37,570 bases of DNA from Streptomyces sp. (GTDB taxonomy: Bacteria > Actinomycetota > Actinomycetes > Streptomycetales > Streptomycetaceae). Below, one piece after another: positions 17,327 to 25,131 of this stretch. The notes under the pieces were generated by a model. That model did not search any database, was not told the DNA's origin, and saw nothing but the letters and a program-made list of their open reading frames with translations. The translations under genes and the position numbers were made by a program. The stretch lies in the NCBI RefSeq assembly GCF_019510245.1, contig NZ_JAEKKT010000060.1, positions 1 to 37,570 on the forward strand. Reading direction: 5' to 3'. Numbering within the stretch: position 1 is the first letter of the stretch; the number at the start of each line of letters is the position of its first letter.

Positions 17327-17782
17327 CTAGGCGAGGTGCCGCACCTGGTCCCACAGCACCGGGTCGACCACGCCCACCCGGCGCCGGAACTCCCACACCG
17401 CGATCTCGCGCAGCTCGTCCGTCTCCAGGAAGCTCGGCCGGCCCTGGGCGTCCCCGACCGAGCCCGGCGGCAGCGGGATCACCCCGGCGCGCTCGTCGTG
17501 GTACTTGCTGGTGATCTTCGCGATCGTCGCCCGGTTGCCGTGCACGGCCAGCACCAGGCAGGGCCGGTCCTTGGCGCCGGGGCTGTCCTCGTAGGGCACG
17601 TTGGCCCACCAGATGTCCCCCGGATGGGGCCGGCCGGTCTGCGTGCGCGTGCCGCGCGGATGACCCGGGGGGCGGGTGCGGTGCCCGCGCGGGCGGTGGC
17701 CTCTGCCCCAGCCGTCGACGAGCGTGGCGACCAGCGCCAGCAGGACGACTGCCGCGAGTGCGAGCCACCAAGACGTGTCCAT
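17327..17782 (-). CDS. Membrane-anchored PemK/MazF-like protein
   Basis: A 151-aa protein with one N-terminal membrane segment (WWLALAAVVLLALVATLV, residues 5-22), an Arg/His/Pro-rich basic linker, and a PemK/MazF-fold domain from about residue 52. The domain opens HPGDIWWANVPYED, continues KDRPCLVLAV and ITSKYHDERAGVIPLP and ends EFRRRVGVVDPVLWDQVRHL. MazF proteins are ribonuclease toxins, but no antitoxin ORF is adjacent and the membrane anchor is unusual for a toxin, so RNase activity should not be assumed. TAACGT stands 6 nt before ATG 17782 with no Shine-Dalgarno, suggesting leaderless expression. It converges on the lipoprotein gene. Confidence 0.75.
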   Translation of the reverse strand: MDTSWWLALAAVVLLALVATLVDGWGRGHRPRGHRTRPPGHPRGTRTQTGRPHPGDIWWANVPYEDSPGAKDRPCLVLAVHGNRATIAKITSKYHDERAGVIPLPPGSVGDAQGRPSFLETDELREIAVWEFRRRVGVVDPVLWDQVRHLA

Positions 17783-18019
17783 ACGACGACGTTACCGGCG
17801 CGAGATAATCAATGCGCGCCCTTGCACGATCCTTGTGCGCCCCCGGTCCAGCCGAACCGGTGACACCACAGGTGAGTTCGCCCACAACGGCCCCTGGCGG
17901 AGGAGCGACCGGCTCTTTTGCGCCTTACGCTCGACAAACCGCACGACCCCCGTCATGCCCTTTTTCCCGACTCCAGTTCCCAGCGCATCTGGGTCTCCGC
18001 CAACGGAGGTTTCTGCTTC

Positions 18020-18772
18020 ATGAGGCTCACCGTCGTCGGCTGCTCGGGGTCGTTCCCGTCCGCGGAATCGGCCTGTTCGAGCTACCTCGTAGAGGCCGAC
18101 GGCTTCCGGCTGCTCCTCGACATGGGCAACGGCGCCCTGGGCGAGCTGCAGCGCCACTGCGGTCTCTACGACCTCGACGCGATCTTCCTGAGCCATCTGC
18201 ACGCCGACCACTGCATCGACATGTGCGCCTACTTCGTGGCGCGCTACTACCGTCACGACGGCGGCCCCTGCCCCCCGATCCCGGTCTACGGCCCCGAGGG
18301 CACCGAGCACCGTCTCACCACCGCCTACGCCGACACCCCCACCGCCTCCTCGATGAGCGAGGTGTTCGACTTCCACACGGTCAAGCCGTCCACGTTCGAC
18401 GTCGGCCCCTTCACGGTCCACACCGAGCGGGTCCGCCACCCCGTGGAGGCGTACGGCATCCGCGTCGAGCACGCCGGGAAGTCCCTGACGTACTCCGGCG
18501 ACACCGGCCTCACCCCGGTGCTGGAGGACCTGGCCCGGGACACCGACCTGTTCCTGTGCGAGGCGGCCTTCACGCACGGCAAGGAGAACATCCCGGACCT
18601 GCACCTCAACGGCCGCGAGGCCGGTGAGACCGCCGCCCGCGCCGGCGCCCGCCGTCTGGTCCTCACCCACATCCCGCCGTGGACCGACCCCGCCGTCAAC
18701 CTCGCCGACGCCCGCGAGGTCTTCGACGGCCCGGTGGAACTCGCGGCGCCGAGGACCGCGTACGAGATCTGA
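18020..18772 (+). CDS. Metallo-beta-lactamase-fold phosphodiesterase-like protein
   Basis: A 250-aa MBL-fold hydrolase. The metal motif is complete: His59-Leu-His61-Ala-Asp63-His64 in SHLHADHCID, a distal His in ERVRHPVEAYGIRVE, Asp in LTYSGDTGLT and a final His in LVLTHIPPW. It most resembles the protein encoded just before rph in mycobacteria (Rv1339), reported as an atypical cAMP phosphodiesterase; the same gene order here (MBL, then rph and rdgB) supports orthology. An alternative is an RNase Z-like or other cyclic-nucleotide esterase. ATG 18020 is preceded by GGAGG at 18005-18009; the frame is open further upstream but without a better start. A strong terminator follows. Confidence 0.85.
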   Translation: MRLTVVGCSGSFPSAESACSSYLVEADGFRLLLDMGNGALGELQRHCGLYDLDAIFLSHLHADHCIDMCAYFVARYYRHDGGPCPPIPVYGPEGTEHRLTTAYADTPTASSMSEVFDFHTVKPSTFDVGPFTVHTERVRHPVEAYGIRVEHAGKSLTYSGDTGLTPVLEDLARDTDLFLCEAAFTHGKENIPDLHLNGREAGETAARAGARRLVLTHIPPWTDPAVNLADAREVFDGPVELAAPRTAYEI

Positions 18773-18804
18773 CGGTCGTACGGCGTTCAGGGCCGTACGA
18801 CGAG

Positions 18805-18838
18805 AAGGCCCCCGCAGCCGCCGGGCTGCGGGGGCCTT
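18805..18838. terminator. Bidirectional terminator between the MBL gene and nagE2
   Basis: AAGGCCCCCGCAGC (18805-18818) and GCTGCGGGGGCCTT (18825-18838) are perfect complements over 14 bp with a 6-nt loop. The AA/TT ends supply short U-tracts on both strands, suiting the convergent genes on each side. Confidence 0.9.
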
Positions 18839-18858
18839 CGCCACACCGTGGAGGGGGC

Positions 18859-20053
18859 TCACGCCTTCGTGAGGTCCTCGATCTCCTCCTCGGGCTCGCG
18901 GCCCGGGGTGGGGAGGTTGAAGCGGATGATGGCGAAGCGGAAGACGAAGTAGTAGATCGCCGCGAACACCAGGCCGATCGGGATGATCAGAGAAGGTGAA
19001 GCCCGCGTGCACCCCGAGCGCCCAGGTGATCGCCATGGACAGGGCGGTGAGCACCGCGTGGATCGCGTACAGCAGCGGCGCGATGAACATGAACGTGAAC
19101 TCGATCGGCTCGGTCACACCGGTCACGAAGGAGGTCAGCGCCATCGACAGCATCATGCCCATCACGGCGGCACGGCGCTCCGGGCGGGCGGTGTGCGCGA
19201 TGGCGAGGGCGGCGGCCGGGAGGCCGAACATCATGATGGGGAAGAACCCGGACATGAACTGACCGGCCGTCGGGTCACCGGCGAAGAAGCGGGTGAGGTC
19301 GCCGTGGACGATCGTGCCGGTCGCGGTCTTGTAGTCGCCGATCTGGAACCAGGAGACCGTGTTCACGAACTGGTGCATGCCGACCGGGATCAGCGCGCGG
19401 TTGATCAGACCGAACAGACCGGCACCGAAGGCGCCGAGACCGGTGATCCACTTGCCGAAGTCGGAGATGCCGTCACCGATGGGCTTCCAGACCAGGCCGA
19501 AGAAGACACCCATGATCGTGCCGACGAAGGCCATGATGATCGGGACGAGCCGGCGGCCGTTGAAGAAGCCGAGCCAGTCCACCAGCCTGGTCCGGTGGAA
19601 GCGCTGCCAGACCACCGCGCCGAGCAGACCCATCACCAGGCCGCCGAGCACACCGGGGTTGTTGTACGTCGCGGCGATGTCGGCGCCCGCCTGGACCTTC
19701 GCGTCGGTGACGGGGAACGCGGTGAGCACGTTCTTGTAGACCAGGAAGCCGACCAGGGCGGCCAGTGCGGTGGAGCCGTCCGCCTTCTTGGCGAAGCCGA
19801 TCGCGACACCGACGCAGAACAGCAGCGGGAGGTTGTCGAAAATCGCGCCACCCGCAGTGGCGAACACCGCCGTGACCTTGTCCGGCAGATGCAGCTTGTC
19901 GTGGATGTCCTGCTGGCCGAAGCGGAGCAGCAGACCCGCCGCCGGCAGCACGGCGATGGGGAGCTGAAGGCTGCGGCCGATCTTCTGCAGGCCCTGGAAA
20001 AGACCGGATCCCCACTTCTTTGTGGGGGCCGCCGTCGCGGTGGCGGTTGTCAT
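18859..20053 (-). pseudogene. nagE2: GlcNAc-specific PTS permease IIC (NagE2), frameshifted by an internal deletion
   Basis: Codons from ATG 20053 read a normal PTS IIC of the glucose/GlcNAc family for 355 residues: SLQLPIAVLPAAGLLLRFG, KKADGSTALAALVGFLVY, FFNGRRLVPIIM, the GVTEPIEFTFMF signature and GVHAGFTFS. The next bases are GATCATCCCGATCGG. They continue a IIC sequence in another frame (IIPIGLVFAAIYYFVF... to EPEEEIEDLTKA, stop 18861-18859). The neighbouring NagE1 has AGLIDYVINWKLATRPWA at this point, so 18 codons minus one base (53 bp) are missing. In the initial frame translation runs on, antisense through the MBL gene, to about 753 aa. NagE2 is the main GlcNAc importer in S. coelicolor. 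Two DasR-like sites precede the gene. An assembly error is possible. Confidence 0.85.
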
Positions 20054-20068
20054 ACTTCCTCCATCGGT

Positions 20069-20084
20069 GGTGGTCTACACCACT
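20069..20084. promoter_or_regulatory. DasR-responsive element (dre) site 1, upstream of nagE2
   Basis: GGTGGTCTACACCACT agrees with the dre consensus AGTGGTCTAGACCACT at 14 of 16 positions. It starts 16 bp upstream of the nagE2 ATG, well placed to block transcription. DasR is the GntR-type GlcNAc regulator of Streptomyces. Confidence 0.8.
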
Positions 20085-20085
20085 C

Positions 20086-20101
20086 AGTGGTGTAGACCTG
20101 T
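20086..20101. promoter_or_regulatory. DasR-responsive element (dre) site 2, upstream of nagE2
   Basis: AGTGGTGTAGACCTGT agrees with the dre consensus at 13 of 16 positions and begins 2 bp after site 1. The tandem spacing is about one and a half helical turns centre to centre, so cooperative binding is possible. Confidence 0.65.
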
Positions 20102-20183
20102 TGTACACGATGGGGGCGATATAAGGAACCCGTCAATTCCGCAACCGGAGCGCTACGCGGCGTATGTCAGTCGGCCACGCTGC

Positions 20184-21482
20184 TCAGGCCTCCGTGACGT
20201 CCTCCACCTCGTCCTCCGCTTCCCTGCCCGGGGTCCTCAGATCGAACCGCGTGATGGCGAACCGGAAGATCACGTAGTAGACCGCCGCGAAGCACAGCCC
20301 GATCGGGACGATCGCCCAAGGACGCGTCGCCAGCTTCCAGTTGATGACGTAGTCGATGAGCCCCGCCGAGAAACTGAACCCGTCGTGCACCCCCAGCCCC
20401 CACGTCACCGCCATCGACACCCCCGTCAACACCGCGTGCACCCCGTACAGCAACGGCGCCATGAACATGAACGAGTACTCGATCGGCTCCGTGATGCCCG
20501 TCACGAACGACGTCAGCGCCACCGACAGCATCAGACCGCCGATCTCCTTGCGCCGGTGCGGCCTCGCACAGTGCGTCATGGCGAGTGCGGCGGCCGGCAG
20601 CGCGAACATCATGACGGGGAAGAACCCCGACGTGAACTGGCCCGCGCTCGGATCACCCGCCAGGAACATGTTGATGTCGCCGTGCACCGTCTGCCCCCCG
20701 GGCGTGGTGTAACTGCCGAACTGGAACCAGATGGGCACGTTCAGGAACTGGTGCAGCCCCACCACCAGCAACGCCCGGTTCGCAAGCCCGAACACCCCCG
20801 CACCCCACGCCCCCGCGTCCCGCAGCCAGTGACTGAAACTCTCCAGCCCGCCACCGACCGGCGGCCACACCCACAGGCACAACGCGGCGAACACGATGGC
20901 CACGAACGACATGATGATCGGCACCAGCCGCCGCCCGTTGAAGAACCCCAGCCAGTCCACCAGTCTCGTCCGGTGGTACCGCGCCCAGAAGAACGCGGTC
21001 AGCAGCCCCAGCGCGATCCCGCCGAACACCCCCGGATTCTGGAACGTGAACGTCGACACCGACCCGTCGCGCACCTGGCAGCCGACCCCCGGCAACGTCC
21101 TCGACCCGCCCGGACAGTCCTCCGGGAACTGGTGCAGCACCCCGTAGTAGACGAGGAAGCCCGCCACCGCCGCCAGCGCCGTCGAACCGTCCGCCTTCCT
21201 CGCCATCCCGATCGCGACCCCGACGCAGAACAGCAACGGCAACCCGACCGAACCGTCGAGCAGCGCCCCGCCCGCCCCCTTCATCACCTTGGAGACCGCC
21301 GTCCAGCCCAGCCCCTGCTCACCGAACACGTCCGGCTGGCCCAGCCGGTTGAGGATCCCCGCCGCCGGCAGCACCGCGATCGGCAGCTGAAGACTGCGGC
21401 CCATCTTCTGCAGCCCCTGGAACAGGGCGTGCCACCGCGCCCGCGCGGGACCGACCGCACTCTCGGCGCTCTCGGCACTCAC
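20184..21482 (-). CDS. nagE1: GlcNAc-specific PTS permease IIC (NagE1)
   Basis: A 432-aa PTS IIC protein of the glucose/GlcNAc family that carries N-acetylglucosamine across the membrane while the phosphate arrives through NagF (IIB). Marks: FQGLQKMGRSLQLPIAVLPAAGIL (N-terminus), KADGSTALAAVAGFLVYY, FFNGRRLVPIIMSFV, GLHQFLNVPIWFQ, the signature GITEPIEYSFMFMAPLLYG, and an intact HDGFSFSAGLIDYVINW that shows what NagE2 has lost. GTG 21482 is the best start: GGAGGAG lies 7 nt upstream; an upstream GTG (21515) falls in the dre region. The stop is 130 bp before nagE2. It is the only complete IIC here, so residual PTS uptake of GlcNAc would rest on it. Confidence 0.93.
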   Translation of the reverse strand: MSAESAESAVGPARARWHALFQGLQKMGRSLQLPIAVLPAAGILNRLGQPDVFGEQGLGWTAVSKVMKGAGGALLDGSVGLPLLFCVGVAIGMARKADGSTALAAVAGFLVYYGVLHQFPEDCPGGSRTLPGVGCQVRDGSVSTFTFQNPGVFGGIALGLLTAFFWARYHRTRLVDWLGFFNGRRLVPIIMSFVAIVFAALCLWVWPPVGGGLESFSHWLRDAGAWGAGVFGLANRALLVVGLHQFLNVPIWFQFGSYTTPGGQTVHGDINMFLAGDPSAGQFTSGFFPVMMFALPAAALAMTHCARPHRRKEIGGLMLSVALTSFVTGITEPIEYSFMFMAPLLYGVHAVLTGVSMAVTWGLGVHDGFSFSAGLIDYVINWKLATRPWAIVPIGLCFAAVYYVIFRFAITRFDLRTPGREAEDEVEDVTEA

Positions 21483-21501
21483 GGGCGCCTCCTCCGGGGT
21501 T

Positions 21502-21538
21502 TGTCGACCGCCCACCAGCTGGTGTAGACCAGTCGACA
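21502..21538. promoter_or_regulatory. dre-like site nested in a larger palindrome between nagE1 and nagF
   Basis: GCTGGTGTAGACCAGT (21518-21533) matches the dre consensus at 12 of 16 positions, with an intact TGGT and GACCA core. It is flanked by TGTCGAC (21502-21508) and GTCGACA (21532-21538), a perfect 7-bp inverted repeat, and overlaps the palindrome ACCAGCTGGT (21514-21523). It lies 35 bp upstream of nagE1 GTG and 119 bp upstream of nagF ATG, and could control both. Confidence 0.65.
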
Positions 21539-21651
21539 GACGGTTCCGCCGCGCTGCTCGCCATCATGCGGCACACGCGGTACGGCCGCTCGCAAAGATG
21601 GGCCAACTGTGGGTTACTGCGACAAAGCGGTTCGGATCAGGGAGAAGGAAC

Positions 21652-21885
21652 ATGGCCAGCAAGGCTGAGAAGATCGTCGCCGGCCTCGGCGGAATCGAGA
21701 ACATCGACGAGATCGAAGGCTGCATCACCCGGCTGCGCACCGAGGTCCACGACGCCTCGCTGGTCGACGATGCCGCTCTCAAGGCCGCCGGCGCCCACGG
21801 CGTCGTCAAGATGGGCACCGCCATCCAGGTCGTCATCGGCACCGACGCCGACCCGATCGCCGCGGAGATCGAAGACATGATGTGA
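21652..21885 (+). CDS. nagF: GlcNAc PTS component IIB (NagF)
   Basis: A 77-aa free-standing IIB protein. The phosphorylated Cys24 is in [12 protein letters not shown], as in glucose-family IIB domains; [21 protein letters not shown] follows. It takes phosphate from IIA and passes it to GlcNAc bound by NagE1/NagE2. It is divergent from nagE1, with a shared DasR-like operator between. GGGAGAAGGA supports ATG 21652. In S. coelicolor the homologous gene set is nagF, nagE1, nagE2, and the IIA is encoded elsewhere (crr). Confidence 0.93.
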   Translation: MASKAEKIVAGLGGIENIDEIEGCITRLRTEVHDASLVDDAALKAAGAHGVVKMGTAIQVVIGTDADPIAAEIEDMM

Positions 21886-21904
21886 GCCACCGGCTCACCG
21901 GAAC

Positions 21905-21936
21905 AGGGGCTCTTCCCACCGCGGGAGGAGCCCCTT
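21905..21936 (+). terminator. Terminator after nagF
   Basis: AGGGGCTCTTCCC (21905-21917) pairs with GGGAGGAGCCCCT (21923-21935), 13 bp with one wobble and a 5-nt loop, then TTCC. A smaller hairpin GTGAGCC-ACC-GGCTCAC overlaps the nagF stop (21883-21899). Confidence 0.85.
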
Positions 21937-21949
21937 CCCACGCTCCGGA

Positions 21950-21962
21950 TAGGCTCGTCGCC
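21950..21962 (+). promoter_or_regulatory. Probable leaderless promoter -10 of rph
   Basis: TAGGCT at 21950-21955 followed by exactly 7 nt and then ATG 21963. The 7-nt spacer (CGTCGCC) has no ribosome-binding site, fitting leaderless initiation. Confidence 0.6.
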
Positions 21963-22700
<738 letters not shown>

Positions 22701-22828
22701 AAGGGAAGGAAAAAGACGAGGTAAGAAGGGGGCAACCCCGGCGGCCGACCCCGCGTCCCTATGAATACGGGCGCACGGCACGTACAACCGTGCGCCCGGC
22801 CAGCCGTACCACGGGGAGGGACACCACC

Positions 22829-23236
22829 ATGGCCGCCAGCCGACGCCGAGGACGCCGTCGCGTCACCACCATCGCCGCCGTGGCCGCGACCGCCGCACTC
22901 ACCACCGCCCTCCTCACCGGCTGCGACTCGGTCGACACGGCACTGGACTGCGTCCGCACCGCCGACTCCATCGCCGACAGCGTCACCGCCCTCCAACAGG
23001 CCGTGGAGAACGCCGCGAACGACCCCACCCGCACCGAGGCCTCCCTCGACTCCATCCAGCAGAACCTCAGGAAGATCGGCGACAAGACCGACGACGCCGA
23101 CGTCAACAAGGCGGTCGACCACCTCCAGCAGGCCGTCGACAACGTCCGCACCGCCGTCGAGAACGGCGACTCCACCCCCGACGTCACCCCGGTCACCGAC
23201 GCGGCCGGCGAACTGACCAAGGTCTGCACGCCATAG
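22829..23236 (+). CDS. Small lipoprotein with helical repeat domain
   Basis: A 135-aa predicted lipoprotein: Arg-rich start (ASRRRGRRR), hydrophobic segment TTIAAVAATAALTTALL and lipobox LLTGC. The mature part is helical with a duplicated pattern: AVENAANDP...LDSIQQNLRKIGDKTDDADVN and LQQAVDNVRTAVENGDSTPDVTPV, so two related helix-turn units. Mature-region Cys residues (DCVRTADS near the start and KVCTP at the end) could form a disulfide. Unknown function. GGGGAGGG precedes ATG 22829. It sits between rph and rdgB. Confidence 0.75.
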   Translation: MAASRRRGRRRVTTIAAVAATAALTTALLTGCDSVDTALDCVRTADSIADSVTALQQAVENAANDPTRTEASLDSIQQNLRKIGDKTDDADVNKAVDHLQQAVDNVRTAVENGDSTPDVTPVTDAAGELTKVCTP

Positions 23237-23256
23237 GGCGCCACCCCGGCCCTTGC

Positions 23257-23269
23257 GATACTGCTGGGC
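23257..23269 (+). promoter_or_regulatory. Probable leaderless promoter -10 of rdgB
   Basis: GATACT at 23257-23262, a -10-like hexamer with the invariant A and final T, followed by 7 nt and ATG 23270. No Shine-Dalgarno complement in the spacer. Confidence 0.5.
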
Positions 23270-23875
23270 ATGACGACCCGCCTGATCCTCGCCACCCGCA
23301 ACGCCGGAAAGATCACCGAGCTGCACTCGATCCTCGCGGAGGCGGGGCTGCCCCACGAACTGGTGGGCGCGGACGCGTACCCCGACATCCCCGACGTCAA
23401 GGAAACAGGCGTCACCTTCGCCGAGAACGCGTTGCTCAAGGCCCACGCCCTCGCCCAGGCCACCGGCCTCCCCGCCGTCGCCGACGACTCCGGCCTCTGC
23501 GTCGACGTCCTGAACGGCGCCCCCGGCATCTTCTCCGCCCGCTGGGCGGGCCGCCACGGCGACGACAAAGCCAACCTGGACCTGCTGCTCGCCCAGCTCG
23601 CCGACATCGCCGCGGAGCACCGCGGCGCCCACTTCGCCTGCGCGGCGGCGCTGGCCCTGCCCGACGGCACGGAGCGCGTGGTCGAGGGCCAACTGCGGGG
23701 AACCCTCCGCCACGCCCCCTCCGGCACGAACGGCTTCGGCTACGACCCGATCCTCCAGCCGGAGGGCGAGACACGCACGTGCGCCGAACTGACCCCCGCC
23801 GAGAAGAACGCGATCAGCCACCGGGGGAAGGCGTTCCGGGCGCTGGTGCCGGTGGTGCGGGAGTTGTTGGGCTGA
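23270..23875 (+). CDS. rdgB: dITP/XTP pyrophosphatase (RdgB/HAM1)
   Basis: A 201-aa house-cleaning nucleotidase that hydrolyses dITP, ITP and XTP to monophosphates. Motifs: LILATRNAGKITELHSIL (substrate-binding N-terminus), TFAENALLKAHALAQATG, the catalytic VADDSGLCVDVLNGAPGIFSARWAG, GTNGFGYDPIL, and ISHRGKAFRAL. Full length. The probable leaderless promoter precedes it, and a hairpin shared with the convergent tRNA gene follows. Confidence 0.97.
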   Translation: MTTRLILATRNAGKITELHSILAEAGLPHELVGADAYPDIPDVKETGVTFAENALLKAHALAQATGLPAVADDSGLCVDVLNGAPGIFSARWAGRHGDDKANLDLLLAQLADIAAEHRGAHFACAAALALPDGTERVVEGQLRGTLRHAPSGTNGFGYDPILQPEGETRTCAELTPAEKNAISHRGKAFRALVPVVRELLG

Positions 23876-23883
23876 GACGCGAA

Positions 23884-23912
23884 GAGGGGTCGTCCGGAAC
23901 GGGCGACCCCTC
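23884..23912. terminator. Terminator hairpin between rdgB and tRNA-Leu
   Basis: GAGGGGTCGTCCG (23884-23896) and CGGGCGACCCCTC (23900-23912) form a 13-bp stem with one wobble and a 3-nt loop. The tRNA gene converges and ends 6 bp away, so the hairpin can stop both transcripts. Confidence 0.8.
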
Positions 23913-23917
23913 AGATG

Positions 23918-24002
23918 TGCGGCCGGTGGGACTCGAACCCACACGGGTGTTAACCCACTGGGACCTAAACCCAGCATGACTGCCAAATTCCATCACGGCC
24001 GC
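23918..24002 (-). tRNA. tRNA-Leu (anticodon UAG)
   Basis: An 85-nt class II tRNA on the minus strand. The acceptor stem is GCGGCCG with CGGCCGC. The anticodon stem-loop is CTGGG-TTTAGGT-CCCAG, with TAG in the central loop positions, decoding CUA/CUN leucine codons. A long variable arm (GTGGGTTAACACCCG) and T-arm with GGTTCGAGTCC are visible. The discriminator is A. CCA is not encoded (the bases after the discriminator are CAT). Confidence 0.96.
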
Positions 24003-24153
24003 TCAAAAGCGGTCATCGCAGCTGACCGCCGGCGCTCAGTCTACGGGGCCGACGGGTTCTGCTGCGAGAGCCTGCCGTTACTCGCGAGACCACATTCCCG
24101 CCGCCGCACGGCAGTTCGAGCCAAGCCCTCGCTCGCCGTGACCGGCCGTCGGA

Positions 24154-24186
24154 ACGGCCCGCGCCGGAGGCGTCGGTGCGGGCCGT
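24154..24186 (-). terminator. Terminator hairpin downstream of bcp
   Basis: ACGGCCCGCGCCG (24154-24166) and CGGTGCGGGCCGT (24174-24186) pair over 13 bp with one wobble, 17 bp past the bcp stop codon. The remaining 24003-24153 stretch holds the tRNA-Leu promoter region; a TAGACT hexamer is seen about 40 nt upstream of the tRNA. Confidence 0.65.
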
Positions 24187-24202
24187 CCCTGCGGGAGGGC
24201 GT

Positions 24203-24670
24203 TCAGATGCCCAGATCCTTGATGATCTTGGCCACGTGGCCGGTGGCGCGGACGTTGTAGAGGGCCTTCTCGACCTTGCCCTGCTCGTCCACGATGATCG
24301 TGGAGCGGATGACGCCCAGGTAGGTCTTGCCGTAGTTCATCTTCTCGCCGAAGGCGCCGTACGCGTCGAGGACCTTCTTGTCGGGGTCGGCGAGGAGGGT
24401 GACCTTCAGGTTCTCCTTCTCGCGGAACTTGCCGAGTTTCTCCGGGGCGTCGGGGGAGATGCCGAGGACGTCGTAGCCGGCGTCGGCGAGGAGGGAGAGG
24501 TTGTCCGTGAAGTCGCACGCCTGCTTCGTGCAGCCTGGGGTGAGGGCCGCGGGGTAGAAGTAGACGATGACCTTGCGGCCCTTGTGGGCGGAGAGGGACA
24601 CCTCGTTGCCGTCGGCGTCGGGGAGGGTGAAGTCGGGGGCTACGTCCCCGGGCTGGAGTCGCTCGCTCAT
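24203..24670 (-). CDS. bcp: Thioredoxin-dependent peroxiredoxin (BCP/PrxQ)
   Basis: A 155-aa peroxiredoxin that reduces H2O2 and alkyl hydroperoxides with electrons from thioredoxin. It contains the peroxidatic Cys47 in YPAALTPGCTKQACDF and the resolving Cys52 five residues later, the atypical 2-Cys PrxQ pattern. The family motif RSTIIVDEQGKV appears near 120. Start ATG 24670 has TACGCT 6 nt upstream and no ribosome-binding site, so it may also be leaderless. Divergent from the DUF3618 gene. Confidence 0.96.
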   Translation of the reverse strand: MSERLQPGDVAPDFTLPDADGNEVSLSAHKGRKVIVYFYPAALTPGCTKQACDFTDNLSLLADAGYDVLGISPDAPEKLGKFREKENLKVTLLADPDKKVLDAYGAFGEKMNYGKTYLGVIRSTIIVDEQGKVEKALYNVRATGHVAKIIKDLGI

Positions 24671-24774
24671 CGGTCTAGCGTAACGGGGGGTCCTGGCCGT
24701 GCGGTGGCGGCGAGAGCTGACAGACTGTCCAGAACAGGCAGTACGGCAGTACGGCAGACTTCGGAGGGCCTACG

Positions 24775-25107
24775 GTGGCGGAGACGTCGGACACCAGAAC
24801 CCCGGCGCAGATCGAGGCGGACATCAAGCACCGCCGCGAGGTGCTGGCCGAGACGCTGGACGAGATCGGGGTGCGGGTACACCCGAAGACCATCGTCGGC
24901 GATGCGAAGGCCAAGGTCGCGGCCAACGTCGATCACACGCTCGGACGGGCCTACGTCCAGGTCAACCGGGTGGTGAGCGATGTGAAGGCCCAGTTCGTGG
25001 ACGAGGACGGCGCGCCGCGGCTGGAGCGGGTCGTGCCGGTCGCGCTCGTCGCCGTGGGCGTGGTCGGGCTGCTGGTCTTCAGCGGTACCCGACGGCGTAA
25101 GAGCTGA
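24775..25107 (+). CDS. DUF3618 membrane-anchored protein
   Basis: A 110-aa protein of DUF3618. The N-terminal part RTPAQIEADIKHRREVLAETLDEIG is the family helix. Then comes a middle helical stretch (AKAKVAANVDHTLGRAYVQVNR), and a C-terminal membrane segment (VVPVALVAVGVVGLLVFSG) followed by RRRKS, so it is C-terminally anchored. Function unknown; family members often neighbour stress or membrane-lipid genes. GTG 24775 with GGAGG about 8 nt upstream. The gene ends 24 bp before the groES-like gene. Confidence 0.85.
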   Translation: MAETSDTRTPAQIEADIKHRREVLAETLDEIGVRVHPKTIVGDAKAKVAANVDHTLGRAYVQVNRVVSDVKAQFVDEDGAPRLERVVPVALVAVGVVGLLVFSGTRRRKS

Positions 25108-25118
25108 TCAGAGGCAGG

Positions 25119-25131
25119 TAGGTTCACAGGC
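25119..25131 (+). promoter_or_regulatory. Probable leaderless promoter -10 of the groES-like gene
   Basis: TAGGTT at 25119-25124 followed by exactly 7 nt, then GTG 25132. No ribosome-binding site in the gap. The DUF3618 gene ends just upstream, so this may act as an internal promoter. Confidence 0.6.

Noticed and set aside
17792..20053. A 753-aa PTS permease with a long novel C-terminal domain
   Set aside because: The extension results from the frameshift after GVHAGFTFS and reads antisense through the MBL gene; the true IIC end is present in another frame.
24176..24976. A plus-strand frame across bcp and the DUF3618 gene
   Set aside because: Opposite to bcp and out of frame with the DUF3618 gene; no family features.
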